In this document: piece by piece, positions 46,676 to 56,277 of the stretch | How positions within the stretch are numbered: position 1 is the first letter of the stretch | How the letters are laid out: every line of letters starts with the position of its first letter | Position numbers and translations under genes: made by a program | The notes under the pieces: generated by a model | Seen by the model: only the letters and a program-made list of their open reading frames with translations | What the model was told of the DNA's origin: nothing | The model's database searches: none | Assembly (NCBI GenBank): GCA_030760725.1 | Contig: JASWHV010000019.1 | Span: 36,583,944 to 36,647,943 of the forward strand | Length of the DNA stretch: 64,000 nt | Source: Neostapfia colusana | Taxonomy: Eukaryota; Streptophyta; Magnoliopsida; Poales; Poaceae | Direction of reading: 5' to 3'

Positions 46676-46683
46676 TATATAAG
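46676..46683 (+). promoter_or_regulatory. TATA box of H 5' LTR
   Basis: TATATAAG, 369 bases before the LTR end, followed by TGGTTTTGCAGGT as in A. The 3' LTR copy is at 55903-55910. Confidence 0.55.
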
Positions 46684-46966
46684 TGGTTTTGCAGGTTAAA
46701 ACCGACGCTATAAAGAAAGTTGTCCGGTGAGACTCGAGAACTTTCGAGTCATGTATCACATGGAGAACCTAGCCGCTGCCAAGTCTTCGTGTTGCTAACG
46801 AGAGGAGTCCACGGGCTGGACCTCTTCTCGGGTGCTTCGTAGTTATTCGATGTGAGTTGTTTATAGACTTCCGCTGTAGCTATTTTATGTAAATTATTTA
46901 CATAGAACATTTGTAAGCTTCCGCTTTGATTTATGTAATGCATTGTTCCTTATATGTGTGATGTTG

Positions 46967-46987
46967 GGTGCCGCATAACACGGCACC
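46967..46987 (+). other. U5 stem-loop of H 5' LTR
   Basis: GGTGCCG (46967-46973), loop CATAACA, CGGCACC (46981-46987). The 3' LTR copy at 56192-56212 is identical. Confidence 0.6.
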
Positions 46988-47055
46988 ACCCAATGCGATT
47001 CCCGGGCAAGGTGCCCCGGCCCCGTGACTGAGCGGGACGGAGTGCCCTCTCAGCG

Positions 47056-47067
47056 TGGTATCAGAGC
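47056..47067 (+). other. Primer-binding site of H
   Basis: TGGTATCAGAGC, an exact match to the plant initiator-Met tRNA primer site, three bases (gcg) after the LTR end. Confidence 0.95.
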
Positions 47068-48793
47068 CACATTGGTAATAGCGCACGGAATAAGGATCAT
47101 ATTATGACAAAAACTTAGGATACGGTGAGGAAACGGTATTAGGCCCACATAAGGACTATATTAGTATAGTTACTTAAAGTGGCATTGCTAACTTATTTGT
47201 TATGATTCTAAATTTTAATTATGTAACGACACACCTACGTTCAGGTAAACTTGGTAAGGAATGCCACCGAAAGCGGTTCATTTTCGGTTAGCTCCCCTGA
47301 CGAGGAAAGTGGTTCAGGGCTAAGTCTCACAGCTTGGTGTGAGACGTCAATATGAAACTCTTGGACTCTTCATGTTCCTGAGTTCATATGGAACACTGAT
47401 CCCTAGCGTGCATTAATCAAGAAAGTGGAGACCCCATCATGTGGTCAGTAACGCGATAGTGTGTTCGTCTGGAAATAGCCCAGGAGGACATACGCAGCGC
47501 TTGCCATCGGCGTGCCCTGCAGGGCAGTAGGTGGTATCCGTTGGGTTGATAACATTCCCAATCGTGACGACCCATTCATGATATATTTGGGTTCCCCGTC
47601 GTGTGGTGTAGAAACACGATCACGTACCTCGAGACTGGCTTAACTCAAGGACGGCCGTATGACAATGATACGGGCGTTTGTATTTACTTTCAAATATGGA
47701 ACTGCCTGAAATGAAACAACCTTTGAGTGCACCACTATTGAGTGTTCTTCTGCAGGTACTAACCACGTACGTATCCCGTGTAGAACACGTGTGCGAGAGA
47801 CCGTCTTAGTGCCACTGATAGAACGGATATGCCGGTATAATCCGGTTTAGGATTTTCTTTGGTGAGGCAACGTAGTACCGACATGTTTCTTACGGTGCAT
47901 CGACACCGTACTACACTTAATAACCTCTTCCCTATGAAGAAATGATTCATGAGCTAACTTTCAACTAAAAATGGAAGTTTGAAACAAATATTAGTTACTG
48001 AACTCTTATTTTGAGCTAAGATTCAAATGAGAGCATGACCAGGCGTCAAAATTTTCAAAAACAGAGTGCTTTGTTTCTGGCAGGAATTCTTGCTGGATTT
48101 TAACAGAGCATAACTCTGAGTTGATATAACCAATTAATGTGTATGATACAGTTCTGGAAATATTTTCTAGTGCTCTACAATTTCTTTGTAGACCTCCAGA
48201 GCAAAATCACACGTTAAGTTGTGAAAAGTCCAGTTGAAGGCAAACTATTCAGAACCAGGACAGTAGCAAAAACCTCTCTGGACCTTTCTGTTTTTAAGAC
48301 ATAACTTCCTGTAGAAAAATGCTTAAGGATCCTATGATGCACCGTTGGAAAGGTTATGAAATTTGCAACATTGTTGTAGTTCAGAGTTTGCTCAGATTCT
48401 TATTGTATTTGCATATACAACAGTGATAAAGGTAGCCACATACAAAGGAGATGCTGGCAAATTTTATCCAGGAATCCTGTCAACTTTGAGCAATCATAAC
48501 TTATGATCCAGAGATGATTTAGAGGAATATAAGTACCCGTTGGAAAGATACTGAAGTTTACTAGAACTTTGGTATTAAACTCAAGTCAAGAATCTATAGA
48601 TAACTTGAGTAAATTTTGGAGTTTGTGTGAACTGGTCAGGGTAGTCCAGCTGATTAGTTTAGTGTACTTAAGATTTGTTTAAAACATGAATATGGTTATG
48701 CTTTCTTAAAGTTCATGACATGTTCATGTTTTACTTATCTTTACTTACTACTGAGATAGAATTTTGATTGATTCAAAATTTTGTTTCGTGCAG
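47068..48793 (+). other. H leader with candidate intron (47245-48793)
   Basis: Non-coding region between PBS and gag. TCAG/GTAAAC at 47241-47250 resembles a plant 5' splice site; TTTCGTGCAG ending at 48793, preceded by a T-rich stretch and TTACTACTGAG, resembles a 3' splice site. Both are conserved in A. The region has no coding similarity. Confidence 0.5.
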
Positions 48794-48794
48794 T

Positions 48795-49844
48795 ATGGTA
48801 CGCACACATTCTCAAATGGAGCTTGGAGGTTCGAGTCGAGGTGGGAATGACTCGACTTCGTCACAAGAGCCATCGCCAACCGGATTGGCTGAAATTATGG
48901 CAAAGATGAATGGAACTCTCCAAACTCTAGTTCAGCAAGGAATAAATAGAGAAGCTCAGCATCACATACCAACCCCGAGCACTTATCTGGATTTCTTGGT
49001 GACACAACTGCCGGTATTCTCCGAGGCGGCTGACCATTGTGAAGCAAATCACTGGTTACGTGTCATTGAGTCCAAGTTTGGGTTGATTCAATGTGATGAC
49101 TTCTCGAAGACACTATATGCCGCTCAGCAGATTCACGGCTTTGCTGGAGCATGGTGGGCAGAATACCTTGCTGTCCAACCCGCAGGGCATCGTGTCACAT
49201 GGGCGGAGTTCCAGGATGCATTTCGTACTCGTTTCATTCCTGCGGGCATAATGCAAACAAGTCATGAGGAATTCTGGAATCTAAAGCAAGGGGAAATGAG
49301 TGTTATTGAGAATGCGAAGGAATTCAATCGCTTAGCTCAATATGTCCCTGACTATGTGAAATCACCATCCTTAAAGGGTTATTATTTTTACCGAGGGCTG
49401 ACCGCTAGGCTGCGATGTGAGTTGGCTCAAGTTAGCCAAGAGAATTTTGATGAGTTTGTGAGCTGTGCTATCACTCAGGAATATTATTCCAATCTCTACC
49501 TTAAAGAAAAGAGGGAGAGAGACTCATCACAGGATGAATGCAATCATCTACATCAGAAGTATCGGTGGGTAATCCGTTCACCTTCCGGTCGAGAGGTTCC
49601 ACAAAAAGTGCAGTCATTCTTGGAGTATGACGACTCGTATACTCCATAGAGGTCTTATTCACCTCCACCGCAGCAGCAACTTATTTCTCTTGCACCTCAG
49701 TATCAACAAGGTGCACCATAAGGTTATTTCCCTCAAGAGGTTGAAGATGATCAAGGTGATTTCGCAGCTGAACCGAGTGGTGTCCCACTTCATATTGACA
49801 ATGAACTCAACGTCAATGAAGCAACTGAACCGAGCAGCAACATT
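48795..49844 (+). pseudogene. H gag (capsid), two nonsense codons, no zinc knuckle
   Basis: Begins ATG 48795 (MVRTHSQMELGG), just after the acceptor-like site. Capsid blocks match A (PVFSEAADHCEANHWLRVIE, FAGAWWAEYLAVQPAGHR, RLAQYVPDYVKSP). TAG at 49647-49649 replaces CAG of A, and TAA is at 49719-49721. Past the stops the frame continues without change into protease. No C-x2-C-x4-H-x4-C box is found between capsid and protease. Confidence 0.85.
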
Positions 49845-50221
49845 ATGTCTGTGGGTTCAGTTCCAAAGAGTGATCTTGGACAGCAAAGAAAAGCCATGTC
49901 CAAAGTGAGAACAGTTAATTATGTGTCAGTCGATGATCTGCCAAAGGAAGGACCTGTTCTTGCTGGCAGGTTCTCCTTAAATGACAAGCCGGTTGTCATT
50001 CTATTTGACTCTGGTGCAACACATAACTTCATTAGCAGAGCGACGGTGATCCGGGATCAGATCTCCACAACTATCACAAAAGGTTCTTACCTTTTATTCA
50101 TTCGCCAGGTGGAGACATATCGACTAATGAAGTCGTTTCTCGAGCACCACTTTGTTTGGGTGGAAAATTTTATCCTACCACCCTCATTATTCTCGAAGAC
50201 CAAGGAATCAATGCAATATTG
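49845..50221 (+). pseudogene. H protease
   Basis: Active-site motif VVILFDSGATHNFIS near 50010 is intact. A two-base insertion near 50090, after KGSYL, throws the frame off, and the correct continuation is in the frame open from 50156. Protease would cleave Gag-Pol. Confidence 0.85.
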
Positions 50222-51736
50222 AGAATATCATGGTTGACCTTCCATAAGTCTGTTCTGGACATCGAGAACAGGAGTGTTCACTTGGACTCTCCACTTCACG
50301 GGCGTCAAACATTGTATCTCGGCAAAGCGGTTTCCAAAGAACCGGAGGTATGTAATGCCGAGGCTTGCAAGTTAGAAGACATTCCGGTAGTCCGTGAATA
50401 TCCGGACGTGTTTCCCGAAGGTCTTCCAGGCTTACCACCTGAGCGCAAGGTGGAATTCAAAATAGAGTTGATACCAGGAACCACGCCGATTTCTCGGAGA
50501 CCATACAAAATGGCTCCGAATGAACTAGCAGAACTGAAGGAGCAACTCAAAGATCTGATGGACAAGGGGTTCATTCATACAAGTTCATCACCATGCGGTT
50601 GCTCGGCTTTATTTGTGAAGAAGAAGGATGAGACGCTGAGGCTATGCGTCGATTATCGTCCTCTAAATGTTGTGACAATAAAGAACAAGTATCCACTACC
50701 AAGAATTGATATTCTCTTAGATCAGCTAGTGGGTGCTAAAGTATTCTCCAAGATGGACTTATGGTTGGAATATCATCAAATCAAGATTCGAGCGGAAGAT
50801 ATCCCAAAAACAGCATTCTCGACAAGATATGGACTCTATGAGTATCTTGTCATGTCATTTGGGTTGACCAATGCTCCGGCTCACTTTATGTATCTTATGA
50901 ACTCGGTGTTCATGCCGGAGCTGATTCAGTTCGTCGTGGTATTCATCGACGACGTCTTGGTCTATTCCAAATCAGAAGAGGAACACGCTAAACATGTGCA
51001 TATTGTGCTCCAACGACTGAGTCATGACAAGCTCTATGCAAAGTTTAGTAAATGTGAATTCTGGATCAACCAAGTGCCGTTTCTTGGACATATTATTTCA
51101 GCGGAAGGCATTGCTGTTGATCAAATCAAGATTGAACAAGTGCTGAAGTGGAGGTCTCCAACATCAGTCCATGAAGTTCGTAGCTTCTTGGGTTTGGCGG
51201 GATATTACCGGAGGTTCATCCCGAGCTTCTCAAAAATCTCCAAACGTATGACGGAGCTACTGAAGAAGGGCATCAAATATGATTGGAGCAATCCATGTGA
51301 GGAAGCTTTTCAAGCGTTGGTGAAACACCTCACAACAGCCCCGGCTTTAGCTCAACCGGATACAACCAAGCCTTTTGATGTTTATTGTGATGCATCTGGC
51401 ATCGGGCTTGGTTGTGTACTCATGTAAGGAGGATGCGTGGTTGCATATGGATCACAGCAATTATGGAGTCATGAGAAACATTATCCAACTCATGATCTTG
51501 AGCTTGCTGCTGTGGTATTAGCCTTGAAGATGTGGAGACATTACCTCTTGGGAAATCTGGTTCATCTCTACACCGACCACAAAAGTTTGAAGTACATATT
51601 CACTCAGAAAGAGTTGAATATGCGACAACTGTGGTGGTTGGAGCTGATCAAGGACTATGAGATTGAAATTCATTATCATCCGGGCAAGGCAAATGTGGTT
51701 GCCGATGCACTCAGCCGGAAGTCTCATATTCATAAC
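50222..51736 (+). pseudogene. H reverse transcriptase and RNase H
   Basis: The open frame from 50156 gives the protease end and RT: SRRPYKMAPNELAELKEQL, SKMDLWLEYHQIK (catalytic Asp kept, neighbours changed), and FIDDVLVYS with both Asp intact. The RNase H start DVYCDASGIGLGC is at about 51376. TAA at 51425-51427 replaces Gln of A. The frame then resumes with AYGSQQLWSHEKHYPTHDLELAAVVLALKMW, YTDHKSLKYIFTQ and ANVVADALSRK. Apart from the stop, the enzyme region looks complete. Confidence 0.9.
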
Positions 51737-53260
51737 CTGACCATTACACCGATAGAAGAGGAAGAACCAAATCTCTACTTGGATCCATATGGAGCCCTAC
51801 ATAATCTAGCTCCCATACCCACAATAAGCGATGAGGTTATGGAAGCTCAAAAGAAAGACAAGGGCGTGGCTCATGTCAAAAGGAGGTTGAAGAATGGGGA
51901 GATGAAATGTTTCCGGTTAGATGATGAAGATACCTTATGGTTCAAGGACCGGATAGTCGTACCCCGTGATATGAGGCTGTGGAAGAAAATTTTGGATGAG
52001 GCTCACTTATCCAAATTTTCTATTCATCCTGGCAGCAACAAAATGTATCAATACCTCCGAAAGAAGTTTTGGTGGACACGTATGAAATGTGAAGTTGCAA
52101 AATACGTTTCAGAATGTGATACGTGTCGAAGAGTTAAGGCCGACCATGTGAAGAAGTCAGGCCTGTTGCAACCGCTACAAATACCGGCATGGAAGTGGGA
52201 AGACTTGAGTATGGATTTCATCGTTGGGTTGCCGATGACCTCCCACCATCATGATTCATTTTGGGTAATCGTTGACCGATTAACCAAGTCAGCACGTTTC
52301 ATTCCGGTGCATACCAACTACAGCGCCAAGCAATATGCAGAGTTGTACATAGCACGAATCGTGTGCTTGCATGGAGTTCCCCGTACCATTGTCTCCAATA
52401 GAGGATCGCTGTTCGTGTCCCGCTTCTGGGAACAGCTACACGCATCCTTGGGAACTAAACTGATTCGAAGCTCCGCGTATCACCCTCAAACAGATGGGCA
52501 ACCTGAGAGGGTGAATCAAATCCTTGAAGATATGCTAAGGGCGTGTGCCATCCACCAAGGTAAGAGCTGGGATCATCACTTACTGTTGGCGGAGTTATTG
52601 TATAAAAACGGTTATCAAAGGAGCATAAAAATGGCACCGTATATAGCTCTCTACGGCCGGAAGTGCCACACACCCTTGAACTGGTGTGAATCCGGCGAGA
52701 GAGTCATTTACGGGGTTGATCTCGTAAATGAAGCTGAGGAGCGGGTAAGGCTTATTCAAGTAAATCTTAAAGCCGCTCAGTCCAGGCAAAAGAGTTATGC
52801 GGATAAGAGACGTCGTCCTCTGGACTTTCAAGTTGGAGACCACGTATACCTCCGCGTATCTCCTATGAAGGGCATTCACCGATTCGGAGTGAAAGGAAAA
52901 TTATCTCCACGTTTTATCGGTCCCTTCGCCATCATTGAAAGGTGTGGACCCGTGGCATACCATTTGGAACTACCGGCCACCTTAGTTGGAGTTCATAACA
53001 TCTTCCACATCTCTTAGTTGCTGAAGTGTTTGAAAGTTCCGACGGAGATTCTCATGGAAGGCGTAGCAGATTTGAAGCCGGACCTCACTTGTGTCGAGCA
53101 TCCAACCCGGATAATTGATGAAAAGACTCACGAGACCAGAAACCGGACGCTGCGATTTTTCAAGGTGCTATGGGAAAATCACACGCTCGACAAAACTACA
53201 TGGGAAAGCGAGGAATATTTACAACGCAGTCATCCGGAGTTGTTAGAGGCTTATAATTAG
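51737..53260 (+). pseudogene. H integrase and chromodomain
   Basis: Zinc-binding HLSKFSIHP and CDTCRRVKADH are present. Catalytic residues: Asp in SMDFIVGLP, Asn instead of Asp in VSNRGSLF (codon 52397-52399, GAT to AAT), Glu in QTDGQPERVNQ. A TAG at 53015-53017 replaces CAG before the tail. The chromodomain-like end (PTRIIDEKTHETRNRTLRFFKVLWENH ... WESEEYL) is readable to 53258. Integrase would be inactive. Confidence 0.9.
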
Positions 53261-53315
53261 TAGTTGTCCTCTCCACGTCGTCCTTAATCATGAATCTCGG
53301 GACGAGATTCTTTTT

Positions 53316-53328
53316 AAGAGGGGAGGAA
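53316..53328 (+). other. Polypurine tract of H
   Basis: AAGAGGGGAGGAA directly before the LTR start TGTAAAAGTCCC at 53329. Confidence 0.9.
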
Positions 53329-56277
53329 TGTAAAAGTCCCAAAACTTGTAAATAGAAAACTTGAGCTATGAATAAAGTTGAGTCTAAATACAAGAAATGG
53401 GACTTGCAAAAACTTTTGTTTACTCATGAAAGTGTTGGCATGTGCAATAAAACTTTGAATTCAGTTTGAACTAAGAGGGTCACTTCAAAAAGAAGAAGGG
53501 CATTTCCAAAAGAGGAAATTCAAACTGTTGTTTAAGAAGTTGTATTTGCAATGGACAACTGAAGAATCAGAGGGCAAAATTGAATTCTTCAGGTTCAAAT
53601 TATGAGGAAGGCAAATTTTGAGAAAATTTGGGGGTACATTGATATGTATATCAAAGGGACTTGTAAATTTCCCCAAAATTCGAATTCGAATTTGAAACTG
53701 AGGCAAAACATGTAAAATTGCCAAATGGCTTTTGAATTTGATTTCCTCATAGTAGAATTTGCAAGGTGCCAAAAATTGGAGATATTTTGGATTGGAACTG
53801 TGGAGGGACCCACCTGTCATTGAGAGGGGGAGGGAGTAACTTACTGCTTAAGTTTCAGCCTCTGTGTATCGGTTCTCACACGAGCTGCCGAGGGGGCTGC
53901 AGGCGCCACCGCGACTCCACGGGAAGGACACCTCCTGGTTTCCTTCTCGCGCTGGCAACCGACTCGACGGTTCACTCGTCCTCAGTGTGTTAAGTAGCCC
54001 CTTAAGCGAGCTGTGGTGCCCTGCCTCTCCCCGAGTAACATCCGAACAGCACGCTGCCGCCGCTCCCCGGTGCTCCATCAGAACCCAGTGAAAACCGGTG
54101 CACAGCCTCCCTCCGAGCTACTGAACAGCACCACGTGACCACTCTTCATCTCCCCGACACAAAAACAACCGAGGTTTGGCCTCTCTGCCGCAAGTGCGCC
54201 GTGTCCGCGCGGCGGCCGAAAGAGAACCGAGGAGAGAGCTCCCGTGGACAGCTGAGTCTAGCGCCTGTCACGACCATGTACCGGCGCCCCCTATCGCGCT
54301 GTGGACCTGTGCTGCTCACCTCCAAACCTCAAGCAAAGCCGTGAACCGCCGCGCGAGAATTCGGGAAAACTTCACCGGCGGCCACAGAACGACGTTCTGG
54401 TATGAAATCTCCAAATTCCCACTCCATTCTCGTCTTTAGTTCACTAAACTGTGCTCAAAGGATCTTGACTTGAGGGCGACCCGATCCCCTCCCCAATCCT
54501 GGCTTGAAACCCCGTGTTAGCAGACCATTTCAAACTTCCCGAGTGGCGATCATGGCGGGGACGCTCGGGCACACGGTGAACCTCAACTTGCCGCAGTTTC
54601 CGAGCCATGTTGAGGCCTTGCCGAGCTAGCCTGACCTCCACTGATGCTTTAGAGTGAATTCTCCAAACCTTTGGATGGCTAGGGTGCTCGGACCACGGTG
54701 CGAAGCCTCACCGAGGTGTGCGCACGTCGCCGACCGATTTCCGGTCACCGGCAGCCCGAGACCACCGCACCAACGAATTCCTCGTAGCTGGAAACCCCCA
54801 GGCGGCGAGTTTGAGCATGAGGGGTGGGCAGAAGACCGGGTTCCGAAGTTCTCCGGCGAGCTCGGCGCCTCGGTTTGCATTTAAGTTGTTTTATAAAGTT
54901 TTCCTTTGTTCACTAATATGGGTCAAAGTTTGTATGTACATTAGGTCAAGGGTGTTTTATACTCCACATGCATAACCAAAAAAATGAACCCTGAGGTCAA
55001 GGATAGAAATGTGTCATCACTGTAGAATAAGGCCGTGCTAAACAGGCTAGGACATCCATTAGAAAACGAGTAGTTGGAATCTACTCGCGAGCTATGGTTC
55101 AGGTTCACATAAGTGTGGTTGGAAGGGAGAGGCAAACTAAAGTTTACATTTCTAAAGATGAGACCGGGCAGTGGGGTTAGGCTGTGACAAGACGAGGTCT
55201 TGGTTGAGTAGCTCTTCCTGTGTCGGTTAAGGGCCGATGTGTGAGCCGCATCCAGGAGCAAGTATTGAGTTGTGTACCGGATGCCTACTGATATATGGGA
55301 ACGAGGAAACCGATGTACCAGGTTCACTGAATTGTAGAGGCATACCAAATCGTCTCGTTAGACCTATGAGCCCGAGACGGCGCGATCGGTTCTACAGTCT
55401 AGTGTCCTGAGAAAGTTTGCCACATACGACGTAATGAAGGACACCAGATTTTGGTCTTCAGAGCCGGGCGTATGTGTCGAGTTATCCGGGTAGTGTTTGA
55501 TTCGAATCACCGTCCCTCGCGGTTATTGAGTACCGCTTGCTCCCATGTTGTGACGTAGTAATCAACTTGTGTGGAAACAGTTGGAAATAGTATAATTGCT
55601 GCTATGATTATGTTAAGTTGCATGAAAACCCTGTTTGAAGTAGAGATAGAGCAAACTAAAGTTATTTTCCACCTTGGGACAAGTAACATTGGAATGAAGC
55701 AATTCTTGTTTGATTGCGGAGTTCCAATGTTGCTGGGCGCAAGGTCACTACTATTATGGCAAAAATCTGAAAGTTAAGGATGAACTCGTAGGCGAGTCTT
55801 TTTGCAAATTACAGGATTAGGTCTTAAGTTACCCTCATGTAGAGTTGCATGCTTTAGGAGAGACGGTTAAGTCTTGCTGAGCCGTTGTGCTCACTCTTGC
55901 TATATAAGTAGTTTTGTAGGTTAAAACTAACGCTACAAAGAAGGTTGTCCGTTGAGACTCGAGAACTTCCGAGTCATGTATCACATGGAGAACCTAGCCG
56001 CTGCCAAGTCTTCGTTTTGCTAGCGAGAGGAGTCCGCGGGCTGGACCTCTTCTCGGGTGCTTCGTAGTTATTCGACGTGAGCCGTTTATAGACTTCCGCT
56101 GTAGCTATTTTATGTAAATTAGTTACAAAGAACATTTGTAAGCTTCCGCTTTGATTTATGTAATACATTGTCTCTTATATGTGTGATGTTGGGTGCCGCA
56201 TAACACGGCACCACCAAATGCGATTCCCGGGCAAGGTGCCCTGGCCCCGTGACTGAGTGGGATGGCGGGCCCTCTCA
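53329..56277 (+). mobile_element. H 3' LTR, with ~1.1-kb internal deletion
   Basis: Starts TGTAAAAGTCCC and ends CCTCTCA at 56277. Between 54867 and 54868 it lacks what the 5' LTR has at 44514-45643. Over 46346-46427 versus 55571-55652 I see about three differences, similar to the A pair. GGACCCAC (53806-53813), the TATA box (55903-55910) and U5 hairpin (56192-56212) remain. Confidence 0.9.

Larger units (their letters stand above)
44357..47052 (+). mobile_element. H 5' LTR, start missing
   Basis: From 44357 it matches the 3' LTR from 54711. The part 44514-45643 has no counterpart in the 3' LTR because that copy is deleted. It includes the GGCAAGCCCCGGTTTGCAT block (45638-45656), the TATA box at 46676-46683 and the U5 hairpin at 46967-46987. 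It ends CCCTCTCA before gcg and the PBS. Confidence 0.9.
44357..56277 (+). mobile_element. Element H: second copy of family A/H, opposite orientation
   Basis: 5' LTR 44357-47052 (lacking its first ~1.4 kb), PBS 47056-47067, leader, gag, protease, pol, polypurine tract, 3' LTR 53329-56277 (with its own internal deletion). The sequence is close to A throughout. The 3' end sits in a G-type LTR, with right flank ACAAG at 56278-56282; the left flank was removed by deletion. It has four nonsense codons, a frameshift and an active-site change in integrase. Confidence 0.9.
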
